Part shown: one piece after another, positions 36,933 through 48,313 of the stretch
Numbering within the stretch: position 1 is the stretch's first letter
Layout: every line of letters begins with the position of its first letter
From: Chamaelirium japonicum
Taxonomy: Eukaryota; Streptophyta; Magnoliopsida; Liliales; Melanthiaceae
Direction: 5' to 3'
DNA length: 64,000 bases
Assembly (NCBI GenBank): GCA_947650365.1
Contig: OX393557.1
Span: forward strand, 868,001-932,000
Position numbers and translations under genes: made by a program
The notes under the pieces: model-generated
Databases searched by the model: none
What the model was told of the DNA's origin: nothing
Seen by the model: the letters and a program-made list of their open reading frames with translations, nothing else

Positions 36933-39900
36933 CGGAGGGTAAATTGTTCAAATATCTAATTAGGACTTGCTCGCAAGTTCGAAATGTCAGATGCGATCCG
37001 ATGATGATCCGATCGAATCCAAACCAATTTCAAATCCAAAACACGCTAACTTGTGATTTTCTAATGCTTCGACTCTAAATTGGTCAATCAGAGGGTAAAT
37101 TGTTAAAATATCTAATTAAGACTTGCTGGCAAGTCCGAAATATGAAAAATCATCCAAGTTTGAAATATCGGATGCAATCTGATGACGATCCAATCGAATC
37201 CAAACCAATTTTAAAACCGAAACACCCTAACTTACTTAGACTCTAAATTGGTCAATCGGAGGGTAAATTGTTAAAATATCTAGTTAGAACTCGCTTGCAA
37301 CTCCGAAATACGAAATAATTCTAAGTATAAATTATCGGATGCTGATCCGATGACGATCCGATCGAATCCAAACCAATTTCAAATCCGAAACATGCAAACT
37401 TATGGTTTTTCAACGGTTAGACTCTACATTGGTCAATCGGAGGGTAAATTATTAAAATATCCAAAAATAACTCGCTCGCAAGTCCAAAATATGAAATAAT
37501 TTTAAGTATGAATTATTGGATGCTAATCTGATGACGATCTGATCGAATCCAAACCAATTTCAAATCCGAAACACGCAAACTTATGATTTTTCAATGCTTA
37601 AACTCTAAATTGGTCAATCGAAGGGTAAATTGTTAAAATATCCAATTAGAACTCGCTCGTAAGTCCGAAATATGAAATAATTCCAAGTAAAAATTATCGG
37701 ATGTCGATCCGATGACTATCTGATCAAATCCTAACCAATTTCAAATCCAAAACACACTAACTTATGATTTTTTAACGCTTAGACTCTAAATTGGTCAATC
37801 GGAGGGTAAATTGTTAAAATATCTAATTAGAACTCACTCGTAAGTCCGAAATATGAAATAATTCTAAGTATGAATTATCGGATGTCGATCCGATGATGAT
37901 CCAAACCAATTTCAACTTTGAAACACGCTAACTTATGATTTTTCAACGCTTAGACTCTAAATTGGTCAATCGGAGGATAAATTATTAAAATATCCAATTA
38001 GAACACGCTCGCAAGTCCGAAATATGAAATAATTCCAATTACAAATTATCAGATGTCGATCCGATAACGATCCAATCGAATCCAAACCAATTTCAAATCC
38101 GAAACACGCTAACTTATGATTTTTCAATGCTTAGACTCTAAATTGGTCAATCGGAGGGTAAATTGTCAAAATATCCAATTAGAACTCGCTCACAAGTTCA
38201 AAATACAAAATAATTCCAAGTACGAATTATCGGATGCCGATCCGATGATTATCTGATCGAATCCAAACCAATTTCAAATCTGAAACACGATAACTTATGA
38301 TTTTAAAACGCTTAGACTCTAAATTGATCAATTGGAGGGTAAATTGTTAAAATATCCAATTAGAACTCACTCACAATTCCGAAATATGAAATAATTCCAA
38401 GTACAAATTATCGGCTGCCGATCCGATGACGATCCGTTCGAATCCAAACCAATTTCAAATCTGAAACACGCTAACATAAGATTTTTCAACGCTTAGACTC
38501 TAAATTGGTCAATCAGAGGATAAATTATTAAAATATCCAATTAGAACTTACTCGCAAGTCCGAAATACAAAATAATTCTAAGTATGAATTATCAGATGCC
38601 GATCTGATGATGATCCGATCGAATCCAAACTAATTTAAAATCCGAAACACGCTAACTTAAGATTTTTCAATGCTTAGATTCTAAATTGGTCAATCGAAGG
38701 GTAAATAGTTAAAATATCCAATTAGAACTCGCTCGCAAGTACGAAATACAAAATAATTCCAAGTATAAATTATCGAATGTCAATCCGATGACAATCTGAT
38801 CGAATCCAAACCAATTTCAAATCCAAAACGCTCTGAGTTATGATTTTTCAATGCTTAGACTCTAAATCGGTTAATCAAAGGGTAAATTGTTAAAATATCC
38901 AATTAGAACTCACTCTCAAGTCCGAAATATGAAATATTTCCAAGTATAAATTATCGGATGCTGATCCGATGATGATCCGATAGAATCCAAATCAATTTCA
39001 AATCCGAAACACATTAACTTATGATTTTTCAACACTTAGACTCTAAATTGATCAATCGGAGGGTAAATTGTTAAAATATCCAATTAGAACTAGCTCGCAA
39101 GTCCAAAATATGAAATAATTCCAAGTACAAATTATCGGATGCTGATCCGATGACGATCCGATCGAATCCAAACAAATTTCAAATCCAAAACACGCTAACT
39201 GATGATTTTTCAATGCTTAGACTCTAAATTGGTCAATCGAAGAATAAATTGTTAAAATATCCAATTAGAACTCGGTCGCAAGTCCAAAATACGAAATAAT
39301 TCCAAGTACAAATTATCGGATGTCGATCCGATGACGATCCAATCGAATACAAACCAATTTCAAATCCGAAACACGCTAACGTATAATTTTTCAACGCTTA
39401 GACTCTAAATTGGTCAATCGGAAGGTAAATTGTTAAAATATCCAATTAGAACTCGCTCGCAAGTCCAAAATATGAAATAATTCCAAGTACAAACTATCGG
39501 ATGCCGATCCAATGATGATCCGATCGAATCTAAACGAATTTCAAATCCGAAACACGCTAACTTATGATTTTTCAATGCTTAGACTCTAAATTGGTCAATC
39601 ACAGGGTAAATTGTTAAAATATCCAATTAGAACTCACTCGCAAGTTCGAAATACAAAATAATTCCAAGTACGAATTATCGGATACCAATCCTATAACGAT
39701 CTGATCGAATCCAAACCAATTTCAAATTCGAAACACGCTAACTTATGATTTTTCAACGCTTAGACTCTAAATTGGTCAATCGGAGGGTAAATTGTTTAAA
39801 TATCCAATTAGAACTCGCTCATAAGTTTGAAATACGAAATAATTCCAAGTACGAATTATCGGATGCTGATCTGATGACGATTCGATTGAATCCAAACCAA

Positions 39901-40304
39901 TTTCAAATCCGAAACACGCTAGCTTATGATTTTTCAACGCTTTTGACTCTAGATTGGTCAATCAGAGGGTAGATTGTTAAAATATCCAATTAGAACTTGC
40001 TTACAAGTCCAAAATACAAAATAATTCCAAGTACGAATTATCGGATGCTGATCCGATGATGATCCGATCGAATCCAAACCAATTTCAAATCCGAAACACG
40101 CTAACTTATGATTTTTCAACGCTTAGACTCTAAATTGGTCAACCGGAGGGTAAATTGTGAAAATATCCAATTAGAACTCGCTCACAAGTCCGTAATACGA
40201 AATAATTCCAAGTACGAATTATCAGCGGCATCTGATAACGATCCGATCGAATCCAAACCAATTTCAAATCCGAAACATGCTAACTTATGATTTTTCAATA
40301 CTTA
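36910..40304 (+). repeat. 181-bp tandem repeat array, left part (about 19 copies)
   Basis: The anchor CTTAGACTCTAAATTGGTC recurs at 36911, 37067, 37235, 37416, 37597, 37778, 37949, 38130, 38311, 38492, 38673, 38854, 39035, 39216, 39397, 39578, 39759, 39940 (as CTTTTGACTC), 40122 and 40301. Spacing is 181 bp for most, with shorter units at the start (156, 168) and one of 171. Each unit also carries TAAATTGTTAAAATATCC, GAAATAATTCCAAGTA, ATTATCGGATG, a GATCCGATGACGATCCGATC palindromic stretch and AACACGCTAACTTATGATTT. Short open frames repeated at 39745 and 40108 are by-products. Confidence 0.97.
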
Positions 40305-42321
40305 GGGTGTGTTTGGCATTGGTTTTGGAGGCCTAGTTTTGCGTCAAAACTAGTTTCGCTTGCCAAACTGGTTTTGGTATAAGATTTTAGTGCGTTTGGG
40401 ATTCGATTAGAAAATTGGTTTTTCAAAACCAAAACTAGAAAATCATCAAAACCCAAAAGCAGAAATTTTCTGCTTTTGGGTTCTTCTTTTGGGTTCTTGA
40501 GGCAAGAAGGCAAAACAAAAATTAAAAGAAATTATTATGAATAACATATATGTTGTAGAGTGAAACTATTGTAAAGAGAAAAAATTAAAACCGGAAGAAT
40601 ATATACATATCATATTATAGAGAGAGAAAATTATTATGGAGAGAATACTTTAGAGAAAATATAGGATAGATATAAAAATATTATAGAGAGAGAAAATTCT
40701 AAAGAAAAGAATATAGATAGAGAGTATTAAATAAATAAATATGTAATGAGAGAAAATATTGAAGATAAAAAATATTATAGAGAAGAAATATTATAGAGAG
40801 AAAATATTATCAAAAAATAAAATATTATAGAGAGAGAAAATATTATAGAAAGAGAATATTTTAGAGAGAAAATATTATAGAAAGATAATATTTTAGAGAA
40901 AGAATATGTTATAGAGTAGTTTAGATAGAAAATATTATAGAGAGAGAAAAAAACATAGAGAGGAGAAAAATATTAATAATAGCGAGAGAAGATATCATAG
41001 TGAGAGAAAATATAATAGAAATAGAATATTTTAGAGAGAGAAAATATTATGAAAAGAGAATATTTTAGAGAGAGAAATGTTATAGAGTGAAAACTTTATA
41101 GAAATAGGATATTTTAGAGAGAGAAAATATTATAGAAAGAAATATTTTATAGAGATAAAATATTATAGAAAGAGAATATTTTAGAGAGAGAATATATTAT
41201 AGAGTAAAATTTAGAAAAGAAATATTATAAAGAGAGAAAATAACTTAGAGGGAAGAAAAATATTAATTATAGAGAGAGAAGATATCATAGAGAGAGAAAA
41301 TATTCAAGAGAGAAAATATTATAGAAAGAATATTTTAGAGAAATAAAATAGTATACAAAGAGAATATTTTAGAGAGAGAAATGTTGTAGAGAGAAAACAT
41401 TGTAGAATATGATATTTTAAAGAGAAAATTTTATAGAAAGAGTATTTTAGAGAGAAAAAATATTATAGAGAGAACATTTTAGAAAGATAAAATATTGTAG
41501 TGACGAAAATAATATAAAGAGGAAAAAAATATTATACAGAGGAAATATCATAGAGAAAAAATGATATAGAAAAAAAATATTGCTGAAAGAGATCGAAGAT
41601 ATTGTAGATAGAAAAAATGTTATAGAAAGATAATATTTTATAAAGAGAAAATATTGTAAAGAGAAAATATTGTAGAAAGATAATATTATAGAGAGAAAAA
41701 ATATTGTACAAAAAAAATATTTTAGAGAGAGAAAATATTGTAAGGACAATATATTAAAGAGCAAATATTTAAAAGAGAAATTGAATGAGAGAAAATATTA
41801 TAGAGAGAAAATATCATAGAGAGAAAAAATGGGGTAGAGAGAGGAGAAATAATATTGTAGAGAGAAAATATTAGAAAAAGTGTTATAGAGAGAATTTTTT
41901 TAGAGAGAGAAAATCTTATAGCAAGAGAATATTTTAGAGAGAGAAAATATTATAGAATGAGTATATTTTAGAGAGAAAATATTGTAGAGGGATAAAATAT
42001 TGTAGAAGGAGAGTATTTTAGATAGAAAATGACGTAGTGAGAAGAGAAAATATTATAGAGAGAAAATATCATAGAGATAATATTGGGGAGAAAATATTGT
42101 AGAAAGAGAAAATATCGTAGAGAGAAAATATTGGAGAGAACATTTTAGAAAAATAACTGCAAAACTAGTTTTAGGCTCAAAACTGGTTTTCTTGCCAAAT
42201 ACTCAAATGTTGATAATTCTATAACTGGTTTTTGATAAGCTAAAACTGGTTTTGCACAAAACTAGTTCTTGGTATTCCAAAATCAAAACCTAAAATTTTA
42301 AAACCAATGCCAAACGCACCC
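40305..42321 (+). mobile_element. PIF/Harbinger-like non-autonomous element nested in the 181-bp array
   Basis: Terminal inverted repeats GGGTGTGTTTGGCATTGGTT (40305) and AACCAATGCCAAACGCACCC (ending 42321) match with one difference over at least 20 bp. The flanks duplicate TTA (40302-40304 and 42322-42324), restoring CTTAGACTC of the 181-bp monomer when removed. A TTA duplication and G-rich ends are typical of PIF/Harbinger and Tourist-type MITEs. Terminal arms of about 200 bp carry repeated AAACTAGTTTT and AAACTGGTTTT words and AACCCAAAAGCAGAAATTTT folding on AATTTTCTGCTTTTGGGTT. No transposase is present. At 2.0 kb it is long for a MITE because of its interior repeat. Confidence 0.9.
40530..42150 (+). 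repeat. Purine/AT-rich low-complexity expansion inside the PIF/Harbinger-like element
   Basis: About 1.6 kb built from shifting copies of AGAGAGAAAATATTATAG and AAAGAGAATATTTTAG, almost free of C on this strand. Periodicity is loose (roughly 16-34 bp). The minus-strand Phe/Leu/Ile-rich open frame near 41447-41764 is an artefact of composition. Confidence 0.93.
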
Positions 42322-43619
42322 TTAGACTCTAAATTGGTCAATCGGAGGGTAAATTGTTAAAATATCCAATTAGAACTCACTCACAAGTTCAAAATACAAA
42401 ATAATTCCATGTACAAATTATCAAAAGCCAATCCGATGACGATCCGATCAAATCCAAACCAATTTCAAATCCGAAACACGCTTACTTATGATTTTTCAAC
42501 ACTTAGACTCTAAATTGGTCAATCAGAGGGTAAATTGTTAAAATATCCAATTAGAACTCACTCGTAAGTCTGAAATACGAAATAATTCCAAATACAAATT
42601 ATCAGATGCCGATCCAATGACGATCCAAACCTAATTCAAATCCGAAACATGCTAACTTATGATTTTTCAACGCTTAGACTCTAAATTGGTCAATCGGAGG
42701 GTAAATTGTTAAAATATTCAATTAGAACTCGCTCGCAAATCCAAAATACAAAATAATTCCAAGTACAAATTATCAGATGCCGATCCGATCGAATCCAAAC
42801 CAATTTTAAATCCGAAACAAGCTAATTTATGATTTTTCAACGCTTAGACTCTAAATTGGTCAATCGGAGGGTAACATGTTAAAATATCCAATTAAAACTC
42901 GTTTGCAAGTCCGAAATACGAAATAATTCTAAGTACAAATTATCAGATGTTGATCAGATAGCGATCCGATCGAATCCAAATTAATTTCAAATTCAAAACA
43001 CGCTAACTTATGATTTTTCAATGCTTAGACTCTAAATTGGTCAATCGGAGGGTAGATTGTTAAAATATCCAATTAGAACACGCTAGCAAGTCCGAAATAT
43101 AAAATAATTCCATGTACGAATTATTGGATGCCGATCCGATGACAATCCGATCAAATCCAAACCAATTTCAAATCCGAAACACGCTAACTTATGATTTTTC
43201 AACGCTTAGACTCTAAATTGGTCAATCAGAGGGTAAATTGTTAAAATATCCAATTACAACTCGCTCGTAAGTCCGAAATATAAAATAATTCCTAGTACAA
43301 ATTATCGGATGCCGATCCGATGACGATCCAATCGAATCCAAACCAATTTCAAATCTGAAACACCCTAACTTATGATTTTTCAACGCTTAGACTCTAAATT
43401 GGTCAATCGATCGGAGGGTAAATTGTTAAAATATCCAATTAGAACTCACTCGCAAGTCCGAAATACGAAATAATTCCAAGTACTAATTATCGGATGCCTA
43501 TCCGATGATGATCCGATTGAATCCAAACCAATTTCAAATCTGAAACACGCTAACTTATGATTTTTCAACGCTTAGACTCTAAATTGGTCAATCGGAGGGT
43601 AAATTAGTAAATCAGAGGG
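42322..43619 (+). repeat. 181-bp tandem repeat array, right part (about 7 copies)
   Basis: Continuation of the array after the nested element. The CTTAGACTC anchor is at 42321 (reconstituted by TTA), 42502, 42673, 42843, 43024, 43205, 43386 and 43571. One unit carries a 4-bp duplication (CAATCGATCGG near 43412). The array stops at GGGTAAATTAGTAAATCAGA near 43600, where the right subterminal region begins. Confidence 0.96.
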
Positions 43620-44008
43620 CAATAATCTATTTTAATTTTTTTAATTATTTATATATTACTGATGGAAATTATGCTTCCGTCGGAAATATATAACGTATTA
43701 CCGACGGTAAGACCCTCAGCCGTCAGTATTAACCTTATATATTGCCGACGGAAGGTAATTGTCAATCGGTAATAATCTATTATATTTTTAATTAAATATT
43801 CAAATATTACTGACGGGCACTAAATATCCGTCGGTATTAATGATTAATATCGATGGCTATTTTGTGTCTGTTGCCGATTTCTCCCGATGCCTTTTTTCCA
43901 GACAGACTAGCGACGGAAATGGCTTCCGTCGCGATAAATCTTTACCGACAGAAAAGTAACTTTTTCGACAGATATATTCCATCGGTAAAAACTATTTTTT
44001 TTGTCGTG
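43620..44008 (+). repeat. CACTA right subterminal repeats and TIR
   Basis: Carries ATTACCGACGG, ATTGCCGACGG, TTACTGACGG, CCGTCGGTATT, CCGTCAGTATT and CATCGGTAAAAA, the same core as the left end, and finishes in TTTTTTTTGTCGTG. The T-to-G change in the fourth TIR base (CACGA for CACTA) is the only mismatch in the first ten. Confidence 0.92.
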
Positions 44009-44149
44009 AATAAGAATAGATCGTACGAATGAATTAGAATAGCTACCTTCATACGAATGAATTAGAATGGATACCTTCGTACGAATGAATTAGAATGGCT
44101 ACATTCATACGAACGAATTATAATGGATCGTACGAATGAATTAGAATGG
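44009..44149 (+). repeat. Satellite block B1, forward
   Basis: Continues block A22. Ends tail to tail at TTAGAATGGCCATTCTAA, a perfect palindrome centred on GGCC (44148-44151), with both linkers lost. Confidence 0.93.
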
Positions 44150-45110
44150 CCATTCTAATTCATTCGTACGATCCATTGTAATTCTTTTGTTCGAATGTTG
44201 CCATTCTAATTCATTCGTACGCACGAATATAGACATTCTAATTCATTTGTTCCAAGGTAAACATTCTAATTCATTCGTACGAATGTAGCCATTATAATTC
44301 ATTCGTACGATCCATTCTAATTTATTCGTACGAATATATCCATTCTAAATCATTCATATCCATTCTAATTCATTCGTACGATATATTCTAATTCATTCGT
44401 ACGATCCATTCTAATTCATTTGTACGAATGTAGCCATTCTAATTCATTTGTACGATCCATTCTAATTCATTCGTACGATCCATTCAAATTTATTCATTCG
44501 AAAGTAGCCATTCTAATTCAATCATCCAATCCATTCTAATTCATTCGTACGAATATTGCTATTCTAATTCATTCGTACAAATATAGCTATTCTAATTCAT
44601 TTGTACGATCTATTCTAATTAATTCGTACGAATATAGCCATTCTAATTCATTTGTATGAATATAGCCATTCTAATTCATTCGTACAATCCATTCTAATTC
44701 ATTCGTATGATCCAATCTAATTCATTCGTACGAGTATAGCCATTCTAATTCATTCGTACGAATGTAGCTATTCTAATTCATTCGTACGGATCCATTCTAA
44801 TTCATTCGTACGATCCATTCTAATTCATTCATAAGAGCCATTCTACTTCATTGGTACGATCCATTCTAATCCATTCGTATGATCCATTCTAATTTATTCG
44901 TAAGTGCCATTCTAATTCAATCGTACGGTCCATTCTAATTCATTTGTACGAAGGTATTTATTCTAATTCATTCGTACGAATATAGCTATTCTAATTCATT
45001 CGTACGAATATAGCCATTCTAATTCTTTCCTACAATCTATTCTAATTCATTCGTATGGGTGTAGCTATTCTAATTCATTCGTACCAATGTTGCCATTCTA
45101 ATTCATTCGT
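44150..45110 (-). repeat. Satellite block B2, reverse
   Basis: Ends at TTCATTCGTACGAATAAA on GTAC (45109-45112). Confidence 0.92.
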
Positions 45111-45924
45111 ACGAATAAATTAGAATGGATCCTAGGAATGAATTAAAATCGATCGTACGAATAAATTAGAATGGATTGCACGAATGAATTAGAAGAGATA
45201 CCTTCGTACGAATGAATTAAAAGGGCTATATTCGTACAAATGAATTAGAATGGCTATATCCGGATGAATGGATTAGAATGAATCGTACGAATGAATTAAA
45301 ATGGCTATATTCGTACGAATGAATTAGAATAGCTATATTCGTACGAATGAATTAGAATAGATACCTTCGTACGAATGAATTAGAATGGATCATACGAATG
45401 AATTAGAATAGCTCTTACGAATGAATTAGAATGGATCGTACGAATGAATTAGAATGGATAGTACGAATGAATTAGAATAGCTATATTCGTACGAATGAAT
45501 TATAATGGCTATACTCGTACGAATGAATTAGAATGGATCGTACAAATGAATTAGAATGAATCGTACGAATGAATTAGAATAGCTATATCCGTACGAATGA
45601 ATTAGAATGGCTATATTTGTACGAATAAATTAGAATAGCTCTTACGAATGAATTACAATGGCCATATTCGTACGAATGAATTAGAATAGAAACCTTCGTA
45701 CGAATAAATTAGAAAGGATCGTACTAATGAATTAGAATGGATCGTACGAATGTATTAGAATGGCTATATTCGTACCAATGAATTAGAATGGATGGTACGA
45801 ATGAATTAGAATAGATCGTACGAATGTATTAGAGTGCCTATATTCGTACGAATGAATTAGAATGGATGGTACAAATGAATTAGAATAGATCGTATCAATG
45901 AATTAGAATGGGTCGTACGAATGA
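45111..45924 (+). repeat. Satellite block B3, forward
   Basis: Contains a partly duplicated stretch (units with GGATGGTACGAATG at about 45790 and 45866). Right junction GAATGAAGCTTTTCTAATTC is centred on AAGCTT. Confidence 0.92.
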
Positions 45925-47102
45925 AGCTTTTCTAATTCATTCGTTCGAAGGTAACCATTCTAATTCATTCGTACGAATATTGGCATTCTAATTCATTTGT
46001 ACAATCCATTAAAATTCATTTGTACGAATGAATGTAGCCATTCTAATTCATTCATACGAATGTAGCCATTCTAATTCATTCATACGAACGAAGATAGCCA
46101 TTCTAATTCATTCGTATGAATATAGCCATTCTAATTCATTCGTTTGAATGTATCTATTCTAATTCATTCGTACGAATATTGCCATTCTAATTCATTCATT
46201 CGATCCATTCTAATTCATTCGTACAAAGTATTCTAATTTATTCGTACAATCCATTCTAATTTATTCGTACGAATATAGCCATTCTAATGCATTAGTATGA
46301 ATATTGACATTCTAATACATTCGTACGAATATAGCCATTCTAATTCAATCATACGATCCATTCTAATTCATTCGTATGAATAAATGTAGCCATTCTAATT
46401 CATTCGTACGAATGAAAGTAGCTATTCTAATTCATTCATATGCTCCATTCTAATTCATTCGTACGAATGTAGCCATTCTAATTCATTCGTACGAATATAG
46501 CAATTCTAATTCATTCATACGAATGTAGCCATTCTAATTCATTCGTACGAATGTAGCCATTCTAATTCATTTGTATGATCCATTCTAATTCATTCGTACG
46601 ATCCATACTAATTCATTCATACGATCCATTCTAATTCATTCGTACGAATGTAGGCATTCTAATTCATTCGTACGATCCATTCTAATTCATTCGTACGAAT
46701 GTAGCCATTCTAATTCATTCATACGAACGAATGTAGCCATTCTAATTCATTCGTACAAATATAGCCATTCTAATTCATTCGTATGAAGGTATCCATTCTA
46801 ATTCATTCGTACAAATATAGCCATTATAATTTATTCGTACGATCCATTCTAATTCATTCGTACGAATGTAGCCATTCTAATTCATTCGTATGATCCATTC
46901 TAATTCATTCGTACGAATGTAGCCATTCTAATTCATTCGTACAAACGAATGTAGCCATTCTAATTCGTTCGTACGAATGTAGCCATTCTAATTGATTCAT
47001 ACGAATATAACTATTCTAATTTATTCATACGAAGGTAGCCATTCTAATTCAGTCGTATGAGCTATTCTAATTCATTTGTACGATCCATTCTAATTCATTC
47101 AT
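45925..47102 (-). repeat. Satellite block B4, reverse
   Basis: Right junction TTCATTCATCGTACGAATGA, next to GTAC (47104-47107) with a short duplication. Confidence 0.92.
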
Positions 47103-48187
47103 CGTACGAATGAATTAGAATGGCTACATTCGTACAAATGAATTAGAGTGGATCGTATGGATGAATTAGAACGGCTATATTCGTACGAATGAATTAGAAT
47201 GGGTAAATTCGTACGAATGAATTAGAATGGCTCATACGAATGAATTAGAATGAATCATACGAATGAATTAGAATGGATCGTACGAATGAATTAGAATAGA
47301 TATCTTCGTACGAATGAATTATACTAGCTATATTCGTACGAATGAATTAGAAGGGATCGTACGAATGAATTAGAATGGATCGTACGAATAAATTAAAATA
47401 AATACCTTTGTAGGAATTAATTATACTAGCTATATTCGTACAAATGAATTAGAATAGATCGTACGAATGAATTAAAATGGATCGTACGAATGAATTAGAA
47501 TAGCTCGTACGAATGAATTAGAATGGATCGAACGAATGAATTAGAATGGCTACATTCGTACGAATGAATTAGAATGGGTCATCCAAATGAATTAGAATGG
47601 ATCGTACGAGTGAATTAGAATGGATCGTGAATGAATTAGAATCGATACCTTCGAATGAATAAATTAGAATGGATCGTACTAATGAATTTGAATGGATCAT
47701 ACGAATGAATTAGAATAGATACCTTCATACGAATGAATTAGAATGGATGGTACGAATGAATTAGAATGGCAATATTTGTACGAATGAATTAGAATGGATC
47801 GTACGAATGAATTAGAATAGCTACATCCGTACGAATGAATTAGAATGGATCATAGGAATGAATTAGAATGGCTACATTCGTTCGTACAAATGAATTAGAA
47901 TGGCTACATTCATATGAATGAATTAGAATGGATCGTACGAATGAATTAGAATGGATCGTACGAATGAATTAGAATGGCTACATTCGTATAAATGAATTAG
48001 AATGGATCGTACGAATAAATTAGAGTGGATCGTATGAATGAATTAGAATAGCTCGTACGAATGAATTAGAATGGATCATACGAATGAATTAAAATGGATC
48101 ATAAGAATGGATCGTTTGAATGAATTAGAATGGCTATATTCGTACGAATGAATTAAAATGGATCGTACGGATGAATTAAAATAGATT
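47103..48187 (+). repeat. Satellite block B5, forward
   Basis: Ends at AATAGATTGTAGCCATTC, a flip inside a truncated linker without a GTAC centre. Confidence 0.92.
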
Positions 48188-48313
48188 GTAGCCATTCTAA
48201 TTCATTCGTACGACCCATTCTAATTCATTCATACGATCTATTCTAATTCATTCGTACGATCCATTCTAATTCATTAGTACGATCCATTTTAATTCATTCG
48301 TACGAATATATGT
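48188..48313 (-). repeat. Satellite block B6, reverse
   Basis: Five reversed units directly against the copia LTR. Its orientation is opposite to the satellite on the other side of the element (62991 onward). Confidence 0.9.

Larger units (their letters stand above)
29238..44008 (+). mobile_element. CACTA (En/Spm) DNA transposon, 14.8 kb, non-functional
   Basis: The left end is CACTACAAAAAAG at 29238. The right end is TTTTTTTTGTCGTG ending at 44008, whose complement is CACGACAAAAAAAA, one base off in the first five. The flanking 3-bp duplication is AAT (29235-29237 and 44009-44011). Deleting the element and one AAT gives GAATGAATAAGAATAGATCG, a normal satellite variant, so the borders are firm. 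Inside, left to right: subterminal repeats, C-rich minisatellite, 290-bp repeat, tnp2 pseudogene, AT microsatellite, Transposase_24 pseudogene, 181-bp tandem array split by a PIF/Harbinger-like insertion, right subterminal repeats. Three-base target duplication, CACTA ends and both gene types are the defining traits of the superfamily. All genes carry stop codons, so movement would need a protein supplied elsewhere. Confidence 0.96.
44009..48313. repeat. Satellite array B (continuation of array A)
   Basis: Same 23/28-bp units as array A, resuming in the middle of the unit cut by the CACTA element and in the same orientation. Five orientation changes follow. It ends inside a reversed long linker (CGTACGAATATA) at the truncated copia LTR. 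Confidence 0.97.

Noticed and set aside
39745-40290. Small proteins with MIFQRLDSKLVNRRVN
   Set aside because: The same frame recurs at 181-bp steps in the tandem array; most units are broken.
41447-41764. Hydrophobic membrane-protein gene on the minus strand
   Set aside because: Composition artefact of the purine-rich expansion (poly Phe/Leu/Ile/Ser).
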